This document shows positions 1 to 11,966 of a DNA stretch of 64,000 nucleotides, piece after piece. This stretch comes from Cynocephalus volans (Eukaryota; Chordata; Mammalia; Dermoptera; Cynocephalidae): the NCBI RefSeq assembly GCF_027409185.1, contig NC_084472.1, forward strand, positions 95,992,427 to 96,056,426. Reading direction: 5' to 3'. Below the pieces are notes generated by a model that worked only from the letters and a program-made list of their open reading frames with translations, was not told where the DNA came from and made no database searches. The translations under genes and the position numbers were made by a program. Numbering within the stretch: the first letter of the stretch is position 1; each line of letters opens with the position of its first letter.

Positions 1-240
1 TACCACATGACCACCTTTACAAGAAATTCTCAAGGGAGTACTGGGTTTGGTACCTGAAAAATAACTACCACTGCCATAAAAAGTCAAGAAAAATCAAAAC
101 CCACTAGTAAAATAAAAATGCCAACAATGAAGAGAAAAAAAAGTTTATCTGCAACCCAAGAAACCAACAAATACAGAAGACAAACAGTAAATCAGAAAGG
201 AACAAAAGGCACTTAAGACATCCAAACAAAAATCAATAAA

Positions 241-3200
241 ATGCTAGGAGTAAATCAACACTTTTCAATAAGAACTCTTAATGTAAAAGGATTAAATTTC
301 CCAATCAAAAGACACAGACTGACTGACTGGATTAAAAAGGAGAACCCAACTATATGCTGCCTTTGAGAGACCCACATCACCTATAAAGACTCACATAGAC
401 TAAGAGTGAAAGGATGGGAAAAGATTTACCACACAAACAGTAATAAAAAAAAAAGCTGGAGTAGCTATTCTTTTATCTGATAAAATAGACTTTAAACTAA
501 AAATCAAAAAAGAGATAATGAGGGCCACTACATAATGATAAAAGTATTCATCCATTGAGAAGACATAACGATTATAAATATATATACACCCAATGTCAGA
601 GCAGCCAGATTTATAAAGCAAACTCTATTAGACCTAAAGGAGGAAATAGACACTAATACCATAATAGCAGGGGACCTGAACACCCCACTATCAATATTGG
701 ACAGATCATCTAGGCAAAGAATCAGCAGAGAAACACAAGAGTTAAACAACACTCTAGACCAATTGGACTTGGTAGATATCTACAGAACATTCCATCCAAC
801 AACCTCAGAATATTCATTCTTCTCATCAGCACATGGATCATTCTCCAGGACAGATCACATGTTAGGTCACAAATCAAGCCTCAACAAATTCAAAAAAATT
901 GGAATTATTCCATGTATTTTTTTCCAATCACAATGGATTAAAATTAGAAATCAACACCAAATGAAACTCGAGAAACTATACAAACATGGAAATTAAAAAA
1001 TATTCTACTTAATGATATATGGGTCCAAGAAGAATTTAAATGTGAAATCCAATAATTTCTTGAAACCAATGAAAATAATGACACATCATACCAAAACCTG
1101 TGGGATACTGCAAAAGCAGTAATAAGGGCAATATTTATCACATTAAATCCTTACTTCAGAAGAATGGAAAGATGGCAAATAAACAGCCTAACACTTCACC
1201 TTAAAGAACTAGAAAAAAAAGAACAATCCAAACTGAAAGTTAGTAGATGGAATGAAATAATTAAGATCAGAGCAAAACTTAATGAAATTGAAACCCCCAA
1301 AATGGTACAAAAGGTCAATGAATCAAAAAGTTGATTTTTTGAAAAGATAAGTAAAATTGACAAATCATTAGCATGGCTAACTAAAAACAGAAGAGAGAAG
1401 ACCCAAATAGTAGAAACTAGAAATGAAAAAGGTGATATTGCAACTGATACCTCTGAAATACAAAGAATCATCAGAGAGTACTATAAACAACTATATGCCA
1501 ACAAATTTGAAAATCTGGAGGAAATGGACATAAATTTCTGGACATACACAAACTACCAAAACTGAGCCAAGAAGATGTAGAAAATCTGAACAGACCAATA
1601 ACAATAAAAGAGATTGAAGCTGTTATCAGAAGGCTCCCAACTCTCTACAAACTATTCCAAAAGATTGAAACAGAGGCAATTCTCTCAAACTCATTCTATG
1701 AAGCAAACATCACCCTGATACCAAAACCAGGTAAAGAGACAACTAAAAAAGAAAACTACAGGCCAATATCCTTGATGAATATAGACACAAAAATGCTCAA
1801 TAAAATACTAGCTAATAGGATACAGCAACACATATGCAAGTGGGATTCATCCCAGGGATGCAAGATTGGTTCAGCAAACACAAATCAATAAATGTGATAC
1901 ACCATATCAATAAAATCAAGCACGAGGACCATATGATCATTTCTATAGTTGCTGAAAAAGCATTTGATAAAATTCAACACTGTTTTATGATAAAGACTCT
2001 CTACAAGTTAGGTATAGATGGAAAGTATCTCAACATAATTAAAGCCATGTATGATAAACCCACTGCCAATATCATCCTGAATGGTGGAAAGCTGAAAGCT
2101 TTTCCCTTAAGAACAGGAACTAGACAGGGATGCCCACTCTCACCACTTCTATTCAGCACAGTGTTGGAAGTACTAGTCAGAACAATCAGAGAAGAGAAGG
2201 AAATAAAGGGCATCCAGATTGGAAAAGATGAAGTCAAACTGTCCCGGTTTGCTGATGACATATATATTGAACAGCCTAAAGCCTCTATAAAAAAGCTCTT
2301 GGAGTTGACAAATGATTTCAGCAAAGTTGCAGGATACAAAATCAACACAAAATTCAGTAGCATTTCTATTCTCCAATAGTGAGCATGCAGAAAGAGAAAT
2401 CAAGAAAGCCTGCCCATTTACAATAGCCACCAAAAAAATAAAATACTTAGGAGTAGAGTTAACCAAGGGTGTGAAAAATCTCTATAATGAGAACTACAAA
2501 CCACTGTTGAGAAAAATTAAAGAGGACACAAGAAGATGGAAAGATATCCCATGCTCTTGGATTGGAAGAATCAACATTGTGAAGATGTCCATACTACCCA
2601 AAGTGATATACAAATTCAATGCAATCCTCATCAAAATTCCAAAGACATTTTTCTCAGAAATGGAAAGAACTATCCAGACATTTATATGGAATGACAAAAG
2701 ACCACACATAGCCAAAGCAATTCTGAGCAAAACAAAACAAAACAAACAAACAAACAAAAACTGGAGGCGTAACACTACCTGACTTTAAACTATACTACAA
2801 AGCTATAATAAGCAAAAGAGCATGGTATTGGCATAAAAACAGACAGACTGATCAATGGAATAGAATAGAGAATCCAGAAATCAACCCACACACCTACAGC
2901 CATCTGATCTTTGACAAAGTCACCACGCCTATACAGTGGGGAGAGACTGCCTCTTCAGCAAATGGTGCTGGGATAACTAGATATCCATATGCAGGAGAAT
3001 GAAACTAGACTGTTACCTCTCACCATATACTAAAATAAACTCAAAATGGATTAAAGAATTAAATATACACATTGAAACAATAAAACTTCTTAAAGAAAAC
3101 ATAGGAGAAACACTCTAGGAAGAGGACTGGGGACTGACTTCATGAATACGACCCCCAAAGCACAGGCAACCAAAGGAAAAATAAACAAATGGGTTTATAT

Positions 3201-3790
3201 CAAACTAAAATGCTTCTGCACAGCAAAAGAAACAATTAACAGAGTTAAAAGACAACCAACAGAGTGGGAGAAAATATTTACAAAATACACATCTGACAAA
3301 GATTAATATCCAGAATATACAAGTTACTGAAACAACTTTACAACAAAAAAACTAGTAACCCAATTAAAAAATGGGCAAAAGAGCTAAATAGGTATTTCTC
3401 AAAGGGAGATATATGAATGGCCAACAGACTCATGAAAAAATGCCCAACATCACTCAGCATTTGGGAAATGCAAATCAAAACCACACTGAGATACCATCTC
3501 ACTCCAGTTAGGATGGCTAATATCCAAAAGACTGCAAATAATAAATGCTGGCGAGGTTGCAGAGAAAAAGGAACTCTCATACATTGTTGGTGGGACTGCA
3601 AAATGGTGCAGCCTCTATGGAAAATGGTATCAAGGTTCCTCAAGCAATTACAGATAGATCTACCATATGACCCAGCTATCCCACTGCTGGGAATATACCC
3701 AGAGGAATGGAAGTCATCAAGTCAAAGGTATACCTATTTTCCAATGTTCATTACAGCAATATTTCCAATAGCTAAGAGTTGCAACTAGCC
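241..3790 (+). pseudogene. L1 ORF2 relic (endonuclease-reverse transcriptase)
   Basis: ORF2p is the L1 endonuclease/reverse transcriptase that nicks target DNA and copies RNA in place. The ATG at 241 opens the endonuclease domain, but an in-frame TGA at 364-366 stops it. The longest intact piece, 1834-2379, is the reverse transcriptase core: the [11 protein letters not shown] motif, then the catalytic FADD at nt 2248-2259. The frame changes near 2340-2380 (continuing at 2312-2782) and again before the C-terminal piece at 3417-3788, which carries the zinc-knuckle-like [18 protein letters not shown] motif and [17 protein letters not shown] (CAAA)-rich expansion sits inside the gene at about 2728-2758. 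It cannot make a working protein. Confidence 0.93.
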
Positions 3791-3939
3791 CAAATGTCCA
3801 TCATCAGATGAGTGGATACGGAAAATGTGATTTTCTGCACAATGGAATACTGCTCTGCTATAAAAAAGAATGAAATACTGCCATTTGCAGCAACAATCAC
3901 AATTCCTTGAAGTTGATATGACAAGTGAACAGATATGAG

Positions 3940-3968
3940 GTTGTTGGGAGGGAGGGGGAAGGGAGGTT
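3940..3968 (+). repeat. G-rich tract in L1 3' UTR, potential G-quadruplex
   Basis: Four or more runs of three or more G lie within about 20 bases. The same place in the minus-oriented L1 ends at 47.66-47.70 kb and 63.50-63.53 kb carries the complementary C-runs. G-quadruplex-forming polypurine tracts are a known feature of mammalian L1 3' UTRs. Confidence 0.7.
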
Positions 3969-4034
3969 TTGGTAATGGGCCACAATAATCAACCACATTG
4001 TATACTGACAAAATAAAATTTTTTTAAAAAAGGA

Positions 4035-5349
4035 AACTGATCACTGAGTTTCAATGCTTGTTATCAGACATGTACCATAGAAATTTCTGTTCTTCCTTTG
4101 GCATTCAAATCTGTGCAATTTCCATAGTTCCATAAAAATGAAGTGGAAAGAAAATACCCTGACCTCCTGTGTTAACCAACCTTTATAGAAGAAGCATATA
4201 AAAAAAATTTACATTCCCTAAATCCCTCAGTGTGGTGAGCTGTAGAAAGTAATAAATTGCCTTTTTGGGTTCTACTCTTAATTCCCCAGAGGTTTGCAGA
4301 GACTCAGAATGATCCTATTTTTAAACTTTTCAGGGACTTGAGCTATCGTTTCATGTGTCTCTAAAGGCTTGTGGTGTCCTGCGATGCACACTGCTCTTTC
4401 ACTTGATGTATTTATTACCTTCTGCGTATTGCAGTATATGTTTTCTGTGCCTATTAAATCAAAATCAGAGAAGATGAAGATTTTCCTGAATGGTTTGCTT
4501 GTGTTCACGTATTGTTTGTTCATATCTAACACCAACTATGCCCACTTTTTTCCCTTGGAGTTATTTTACTGTCTTTTATGAGCTTAGTGACTAAATTGTT
4601 TGTGTTAAAATATGTTAGAAACCTCGAAAATGGAAATTGTAGAACCAGGAAATATTTGGAAGAAAACCAATTAATTGGACTCTTTACCACATTTGCAAAA
4701 ATGGTTAGGAATGGGATATGCTCTGTAAACCCTTTGTCTTACTGACCTTTAGATCCTCCCTCTTAGACGGGGGCAACTGGAGGTTGAGAGAATAATGGAA
4801 AATAAACAACATTCTGCCTTGAAGACTAAAGTTGTATTTTGTCCTTCCCGTACAGACAGCATTATGTGAGTAGCACATGTAAGACCGGCTCAAAGAACTA
4901 TGTTTTCCTAAGAACTCGTATAGCCCACTTCTCTCTTTCATTATAGTGCCATTTGTCCCTCACCCTTGGGTTGCACCCTTACCTGTAAAAACTATTTGTA
5001 ACGAAGTGAATACACGTTGAGGCCATTACCCTAGGGAATTTTTGATATTTGTTCCTCTTCTTTTTCAGGGATCTTTTTCCTTTTGAATCATCTTTCTCCC
5101 TGGATTACTTTTTTCTCTCAGAATTCCGTGCCACTGATATGTCAAATGAACCTGGAGCTGTCTCTCTTTCAGGAAAGGCTCCTTCATCTTGAGAAGTCAT
5201 ACATGGTCAAGGGTAGGGCACAAAAGAAATGACAGGGTAAGAAGACTTAGCGCGAACACTGTTTTTATTGATTTATCTTTGTATGCCTCTTATCACCATC
5301 AGCATATTGAGCTATAGAGACAAGATCAGGTGATGAACGCAGGGAATCA
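4035..5349. other. Unassigned intergenic sequence
   Basis: No gene or recognised repeat. Reading frames here are short and show no familiar motif. Confidence 0.6.
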
Positions 5350-5355
5350 TACAGA

Positions 5356-5475
5356 CCATAGCTAACATTTATTGTACGCTATCACCAGCCAGTAATTTTC
5401 TAAGCCCTTTCCATTTAGTAAAATATTTAATCCTCGCAAGAACGTAGTCTATTCTCCTTACGTGCTCTAAGGGCA
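5356..5475 (-). mobile_element. MIR SINE relic
   Basis: Reads like the reverse complement of the MIR 3' half: a version of TTATTGAGCGCTTACTATG, then a TCTAAGCCCTTT-like segment, then TTTAATCCTCGCAAGAAC. It is diverged and partial. Confidence 0.55.
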
Positions 5476-5760
5476 AGAGGAGCTCTTGATCCATCTGATC
5501 TAGTCCTCTCTCAAGGGTAGGAGAGAAGAAAAGAATTTGGAGCTCAATTATTATTAATGGTGACAAATGTTCCTCTGCCAGCTCATCCCCTCTGCATTTA
5601 CTCTTTGGCTCTTAGCAGGGAGGTAATGTGTAGGCTGAGGATTTGAGGATTCAAAATCTTGGCCAATGTCTCTATGTCAGAGATGTTCCTACCATGGAGA
5701 TTTAAAAATTCTGCAACTCTGAGGCTATATCAAGTTCTCTACTTTATATAGAAGGGCTTG

Positions 5761-5878
5761 TTTTTCACTTTTTTTTTTTTTTTTTTTTTTTTGCTGGCTG
5801 ATATGGGGCTCAAACCCCAGATGGTGTTATCAGCACCACACTTTAACCCACTGAGCTAAACAGTCAGCACTTTTTCAC
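5761..5878 (-). mobile_element. tRNA-Ile-derived SINE (CYN-like) with poly-A tail and 8-bp TSD
   Basis: On the minus strand this is a tRNA-like head of about 78 bp (5793-5870) followed by an A tail (poly-T on plus, 5769-5792). The A box reads TAGCTCAGTGGG, the B box GGTTTGAGCCCC, and the anticodon loop CTGATAA gives anticodon GAT (Ile). Flanks repeat TTTTTCAC at 5761-5768 and 5871-5878, a target-site duplication, so it was inserted by L1 machinery. Monomeric tRNA-Ile SINEs with simple A tails are the CYN family of colugos. That match is from memory of the family, not a search. Confidence 0.75.
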
Positions 5879-6902
5879 ACGTTTCTTGTCTTGATCGCAC
5901 TCTGCAGCCCCTGGTACAAACAGGTAAAAAGTCTTGTAATCAATTTTACTACAATTCAGAAGAAGTTAAGACCTTGGTTAATTTCTTTTCCTTCAGTCAA
6001 TGCTAGAGGAAATTATTGAAAGTAACTCTTTCCTCTTCATTTCTAAGGGTTTACCGAATTTATTTGGCAGTGAAGGTCACCTAATGGCCATTTCAAAGTT
6101 TCAAAATCTATAATTCATCTCTCTCAAAATTTCTTTTAAAATACTATTATGAATAATAGATGCTGAAAATGAATATGTGTGCTTAAACATTTTCTCACAG
6201 ACTTGCAGGGGCTTCAATGAACAAATTTGACATGGAGAGTTTCAAATGACATTCATGACAAATTTGGATCTCAGACAAATTTGGGATTTAGAAGGATATT
6301 TTTGCTGTGCCATCGCATCAAATGGACTATGTACTAATTTACAAAATTCTGCTTCAAGTGTGAGGATTTGAACAAATGCACACATACACTTGCCACCTAT
6401 AGTGCTTCGTGTCTGGCATGACGTAGAAATCTTTCCTGTCTTCTTGAAGATGATCTCTGTAACCAAAGGACTGGGTCTGGTTATTAGTCCAAAGATATTG
6501 TGTGACAATAGCTTGATAAAATGTCAAAGAAGAGTGATTTAGTTTTTGCTCAGGACTCTTGGTTTCTTGGACTATACTTTTGAATTAAATGCCCACTTGT
6601 TACACCAGTCAATGCTGAATTGGCATCAGCTAATGCTAAGCTTTGCCTGCTGCTTTACTCTAGTCTTCAATACCACTGTCCTTCTTTACTCGCCTACATT
6701 TGGAGGAACAGTTTTATCATTTACTGGATAGATGAAGAAGAATGTGGACTTGGCCCTTTTTGAATGGCATCATTGCAGGGCTACAGAAATTTAAAAATGG
6801 TGTAACACAGACATGTAGGTTTTCTGATTTCAGGAAATATTTCGTTAGCTTCTTTTCTAGAGTTGCTAGGCCATGAAGGTACAGCAAGTCCAAAAAGCGG
6901 GT
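5879..6902. other. Unassigned intergenic sequence
   Basis: No gene or clear repeat recognised. Confidence 0.5.
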
Positions 6903-7375
6903 AATGGGCAATTATAAGCATATTCACAGCAACACTATTCATAACAGTCCTAAACTGGAAACAATCCAAATGCCCAGTAGACTGGATAAATTGTTAATAT
7001 TCATACAGTGGAATATAATTCAACAACAGGAATAAAAAAGATGCATTAGCATGGGTAAAGTAGACAATCATAATGTCAGATAAAAGGTTCCATACACAGA
7101 AAAATATATGCAGTATGATTCCATTTATATTTGGTTCACAAAGCAGGCAACACTAACTGATTGTGTGACAATTTGACAGTAGTGGTTACTGTTGGCGGCT
7201 TCCATCTGAAAGGGGGCAGCCTGAGGCTCCTGGTGTTTAGTAATGCTGTTTCCAGGTTCGTGTTTCATGGATATATTCACTTTGTGAAAATCCATTGAGT
7301 TGAGCTTTATTATTTGTGCATTTTCTTTTATTTGTTTCAGTACAACAAAAAGTTTTACATTAAAAAGAAAGGAAG
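6903..7375 (+). mobile_element. Ancient L1M 3' end
   Basis: Diverged L1 ORF2 C-terminal region (CACAGCAACACTATTCATAA, then a form of CCAAATGCCCAGTAGACTGG) followed by an L1M-type 3' UTR, ending in an A-rich tail near 7375. No open frame remains. Confidence 0.75.
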
Positions 7376-7900
7376 CAAGAAAGAAAAAAGGATGATGATG
7401 AAGAGCTGAGGGCAATGTGCCAAACTTCCATATTGTCCTTGCTGACATGTAAAGGATTCTTATTTTTACAAGTGTCTTTTTAGTTAAATGAAATAGCTAT
7501 TCCCATTTAAGTGTCATGTGATTGACAATTGCTTTTGTTTTTGGCAACCTCCTATGAGGGAAGTTGAGTTAAGCCCAAATGGCATAAAGCAAGAAACAGG
7601 ACTAATTATTTAGGATTAGACATAGGTTGATAGCAAGAAACTGCTAATCTAGATTAATAATGACGCTAGTCTAGCAACCTATATTTTCTGTATGATTCCT
7701 GGTTTGCATCTTCTTCTAATTAAATTGCCTTTTCTGAATATAATTACATGTGCATTCATTGTTTGTTTGAAAGAAGGAGAAAGAATCTCTACATGGATAA
7801 ACAGTGTTGATATATTTTCCTTGCACATAATCAAGGAGAAATTACTTATTCATAGCTAATGTCTTATTGAAACTGTGAATGGGTTTTATGCCTTCACTTG
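7376..7900. other. Unassigned intergenic sequence
   Basis: Nothing recognised beyond an A/G-rich stretch just after the L1M tail. Confidence 0.5.
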
Positions 7901-7929
7901 CTTCCTCCCACCACCCAGGTGAACTAATT

Positions 7930-8510
7930 TAATATTTTCCTAATGGACTTTATAGAACACTTTAAGATGTACAGAAAAACCGAAATGCTTGTAAAAAGGG
8001 TGCTCATATACGCCACACTCACTTCCCCTTGTTATTACCACCTTACATTTGTATGGTACATTTGTTAAAATTAATGAAGCAATATTTGTACATCCTTATT
8101 AGTAACATCCATTTATTAATATTTCTTAGCTTTTACCCAATGTTATTTTTCTGTTCCAGCATCCCATTTAAGATTCCATGTTACATTTATTTGCCATGTC
8201 TCTTTAGGCTCCTATTGGCTACCCCAGTTTCTCAGATATTGCTTCCTTTTGATGACCCTGACAATTTTGAGGAATCCTGGTCAGATAATCTGTAAGATAC
8301 CCAATATTGGAATTTGTCTGACGTTTTTCTCGTGATAAGACTGGAGTTACGGTTATTGCAAGGAAAACCAGGTAATGTGCTATTTCTATCACATCACGTC
8401 AAGGGTACCTACTATCAGCATGACTTATGACTGTTAATGCTGACCTTTGTCAACTGGCTGAGGTAGTGTTTCTCAAGTTTCTCCACTGTAAAGTTCCTTT
8501 TTTCCCTCTC
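7930..8510. mobile_element. Old interspersed repeat, probably L1M-derived
   Basis: Contains phrases I associate with an old mammalian repeat of the L1M 3' region: CTGTTCCAGCATCCCATTTA, CATGTCTCTTTAGGCTCCT, TTTGATGACCCTGACAATTT, and GGCTGAGGTAGTGTTTCTCA. Family and orientation are uncertain. Confidence 0.45.
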
Positions 8511-9744
8511 TCCTTGCTTTTAGTAGAAAGTAAAACACAAATTGAATTGCCCTTCCTTGTATAACCATCAACTTAAACTATTTGAAGCACAAAACCTTCT
8601 TGTTTTTAAGAAGACAGAAATGAAAGGGGTATAAATGGCATGATCAACAAGGTTTCTGACAAAATGTTTATGTTTCCTGTGCCATTTCCCCATGGTGTTA
8701 TTGCTATTTTATTACTGTGGTAGATGATTAGAGGAGCAGATACTAGCTATTAGACTATTTGAGAATGTTTGGGTAATTGAATCTTAATTCATTCAATCTA
8801 TTTGGATATGATTTTGAATTATCCACAAAACCTGACTAGTGCATAGATCTTTTAAAATAATTGGTGGTACTATGTCAGATGATTACATTTTATACAACGC
8901 TATGAAAATGTATTAACTTTGCAGTAATGCTAATAACTTTTGTATAATATTAGGTGAGTTATGTTTTGAGATGATTTAACTGAAAGAGGGAGGGAAGTCC
9001 TGCTATGCCAGGGAAAGCTCACCGTCTACATTGTGGGAGAGGAATTTCTCTCAGTGTTACATATTCTTGGTGGAATTAAAATACCTGGGAAAAAATTCCA
9101 AGTTCCACAAACTGCTGACATGGAAAATAAAAGTGATTATAGGTTTACTCAGAAAAACTGATTATAAGGTTTCTAAAGTTAAGCCAGAGGATTTTGAGTA
9201 AAGCTTTATGAACCATAGCGTTAAACAACAAAGTTTATCACTTTTTTTTTTACAGTAAGTTCACAGTGATTTCTAATTTTAAAAAAACACAGCAGAATTC
9301 TTAATAAAACTTTCAATTCCTTTAGAGTAAATAATTCTCATTGCATTTAAAAATGTTTGAAATATACCCACACCATAAAACACTTGTTTTTAAAACAATT
9401 ATGTTTATTCAAAGAGTCAAAATGAAATTTATTCAGGCAGGATTAATTGATAGACTGATACAATTGATAGAATAAAATTAAGTAATAAAAGACTAAAATA
9501 TCTAAGAAATGCTGAATTGATTGCTACATAATTTGTTTAACAACAAAATGGTCTTTATTTTATTTTATATTAATAACATATAATAAAATCACATTATTTC
9601 TGGTAACATTGATTGTAGCTGAGCTGACACTGTCAGAGTTAAATGTAGTACATTGAAATCTGAATTAGTCAAGTTTCTGGTTTAGTTATTCTCTAAATTT
9701 CCTAATGGAGCTAAGGTCACTTTATTTGAAGGTGTCAGGCTTAC
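8511..9744. other. Unassigned AT-rich sequence
   Basis: No gene or repeat recognised. AT-rich throughout. Confidence 0.5.
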
Positions 9745-9918
9745 TTGCATAAGTAAAGCTGGCAGAGTTATGCTTGCCCTACTTGCAGTTTCCAAATTTA
9801 AAAACCTTGCAGGTGAAAGAGTGTTGGTTAAATGAGCTCCTGTCAAATTTTCGATTCTGGCTGCCTCTGATGAAGTTGACAGAGCTCGTGGCCAATGATG
9901 TTCCAGGCTTCCTTGCAG
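9745..9918 (-). other. Exon-like open segment with splice-site-like edges (unproven)
   Basis: On the minus strand a pyrimidine-rich stretch with a TACTAA branch-like motif and TTTTCTTCAG precedes position 9918, and CAAGTAAGCC gives a donor-like GT right after 9745. The 174 bases between are a multiple of three and open in the frame starting LQGSLEHHWP and ending LPALLMQ (58 codons). I do not recognise the peptide. The surrounding open frame runs 9682-10107, but its remaining part is hydrophobic and unconvincing. Chance, or a diverged transposon fragment, is at least as likely as a real exon. Confidence 0.2.
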
Positions 9919-10419
9919 CTGAAGAAAATTTAGTATTGGAAGAAAATATTCAGAAATGAGGATACCACATTCTAAGCCTAAGAGCGTAAACATAAAAAGA
10001 CATAAACCAAGTATATATACACATATATACATTCTATTTACAGTAGAAAGGACTGAGGATTGAAATAAGAACACACATAGGATGTCTGTCTGCTCATTGC
10101 TTTCCAAGGCAACTTTTAAAATAAGTCGTTCCCCTGACTGTGATTTCTTAACATTTATAACATTAAGAACTAAAAAAAAAAAAAAATCTAGTATTTTTGC
10201 AGCTCCAAAAGGACAAAATGATATAGTGGAAAGTATTTTAGATTTAAGAAATCTGATGTTTATCTCAAATTTTTTATCTCTATCTCTGCCATTAGGAAGT
10301 CATTCAAATCATTACTGTCAATTTGTCCATTTTTAAAAAATTTGTTTTGGACTAGATAATAAATCCTCAATAAGTGATTAATATTATCATGTGCCTACCA
10401 TTCATTAAAAAAACCTAAA
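9919..10419. other. Unassigned AT-rich sequence
   Basis: No gene or repeat recognised apart from a short A-run near 10172-10186. Confidence 0.5.
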
Positions 10420-10568
10420 ACTTTTATGCATTGTCATATTTAATTCTTGTAAGAATTCTATGAGATGGTCTTTTACAAATGAGTAAACTGAGGCTGAGCA
10501 AGCCTAAGTAGTTTGCTCAAAGTCACCTGGCTTGGATGTGGCTGAATTCAGGTGAGTAAGTAGAATGT
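10420..10568 (-). mobile_element. MIR SINE
   Basis: Reverse complement of the MIR core and tail: AATGAGTAAACTGAGGCTGA, then AGTAGTTTGCTCAAAGTCAC, then a form of the tRNA-derived part with GAATTCAGG. Confidence 0.8.
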
Positions 10569-10639
10569 TAAGTTATTTCACTCAAATGCAAAGTTAGCCA
10601 ATTATTTTTTTAAAAAACGGTGTAACTAGGGAAAGAATG

Positions 10640-11085
10640 TGTTGTGGGTTGAGTCGTATTTCCCCAAAAGGATATATTGAAGTCCTAACCTCCAGTTCCG
10701 GTGAATGTGACCTTTTTTGAAAACAGGGTTTTTGCAGACGGAATCAGGTTAATACAGAGCCATGCTGGATCAGGGTGGGTCCTAAGTCCAATGGCTGGTG
10801 TCCTTAACAAGAAGGCAATGTGAAAACACAGAGACACACGGGGAGCATCATGAGAAGAGGGAGGCAGTTTGGAGTCACTCATGTGCAAGCCAAGGAGCAC
10901 TAAAGATCTCCAGCAACCACCAGGAGCTAGAAGAGAAGATCCCTTAGAGCTTCCAGAAGAAATCGACCTTGCCAACACTGTGATTTTGAACTTCTGGCCT
11001 CCAGAACCGTGAGAGATTAAATTTCTGTTGTTTAAAGCCACCTGATTTATGGTACATTACTACAGTAGCCCTAGAATACTGATAC
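10640..11085 (+). mobile_element. Solo MLT1-type LTR (ERVL-MaLR)
   Basis: Begins TGTTGTGGGTTGAGTCG and ends with the MaLR-type 3' end CTAGAATACTGATACA. Inside are GAAGTCCTAACCTCCAGT, the ACAGAGACACACGGGGA stretch and TTTCTGTTGTTTAAAGCCAC, all typical of MLT1 LTRs. No internal viral genes are present. About 445 bp, a normal LTR length. Confidence 0.88.
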
Positions 11086-11088
11086 AAA

Positions 11089-11785
11089 GTGTTTTTTTTT
11101 TTTTAATTTCTTATTTTAGATAAACTATAAAAGGGCCAAGTTATTCATGGGAAGACAGAATGCTCTCAGGTTACTATTTCCCCTTTCTTCAAAAATGTCA
11201 CTACTGTGATGCTGAAATTTGGGAAAAGTTTATTTTTGGATTTGGTAAGCATTCTTACAGACTGTAAAGATAAAGAAAAAAGAAATCTTTCTTAAGACTG
11301 TAGAGTATGAGAGAGTACACTGCGGTCATTCTGATCGACGTGCTATGTGCACATTTTAACAGTAATACTTTCATTATCACAAAGATTTCTCCTTAAAAGT
11401 GCCATTGTTCTAGAAATTTGGTGAGTTCATTTGTTTGTTTTTTTGATTTGATAGCACAGCAAGGACATATTGCATTTCTCTCCAGTCTCTCTCTAGATGT
11501 CTTGTCAGCATTAAGGAAGTAAAATAATGGCTTTTACTCTGTTAGCTGGTGGTATAGTCTCTGTAGGAAACTGATATTTCTCATGTACTCACAGAAAATA
11601 TTGTTTTCAGCTGAAGGTATAGGGAAAACAGTTCATTTAAAACAAGACAGCAACATAACCAGGCACTTTATACATGACCAAGTTTGACATATTGCATGGT
11701 TAACAACAGTCAGCTACCCCAAAAGTTCATTTTGATGATAAGGCATCAGTGAAATGTGACCATTTTAACTTTTTAGGTTGTTTTC
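11089..11785. other. Unassigned intergenic sequence
   Basis: Nothing recognised. Confidence 0.5.
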
Positions 11786-11966
11786 CACAGTGCCAGCGCA
11801 TCAGAATTACCTGTGAATCATTATTATTTTTATAATGTAAAGAAATTCCGGGCCTACCTCTGAGATTCTGATTCAAAGATGTTGGGTAAAGCCTGGGCAC
11901 ATGTAATTTTTAAAAACTCTGTTGGTGATTCTGATATGCAGCCAAGGTCAAGAACAATGAATCTAA
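11786..11966 (+). mobile_element. MER5A-like hAT-Charlie non-autonomous DNA transposon
   Basis: CACAGTGCCAGCGCATCAGA, GAGATTCTGATTCAAAGATG, TAAAGCCTGGGCACATGTAA, and GGTGATTCTGATATGCAGCC follow the MER5A consensus order. The two ends are near mirror images (CATCAGAATTACCTGTGAAT against GGTGATTCTGATATGCAGCC). It has no coding capacity, as is usual for this MITE-like family. Confidence 0.82.

Larger units (their letters stand above)
1..4032 (+). mobile_element. L1 LINE, 3' part (ORF2 and 3' UTR), cut by window edge
   Basis: A LINE-1 on the plus strand enters from outside the window. The stretch before 241 is the ORF1 end and inter-ORF region. ORF2 begins at 241, and the 3' UTR ends in a short A-rich tail near 4032. 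The 3' UTR has a G-rich tract (3948-3966) followed by the stretch before ACAAAATAAAATTTT, which is shared with the L1 ends at 47.6 kb and 63.45 kb, so these are one L1 lineage. ORF2 is broken by stops and frameshifts. Compared with the 63.45 kb copy, the end of ORF2 and the AC-repeat part of the 3' UTR are missing (joint near 3896). Confidence 0.95.
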
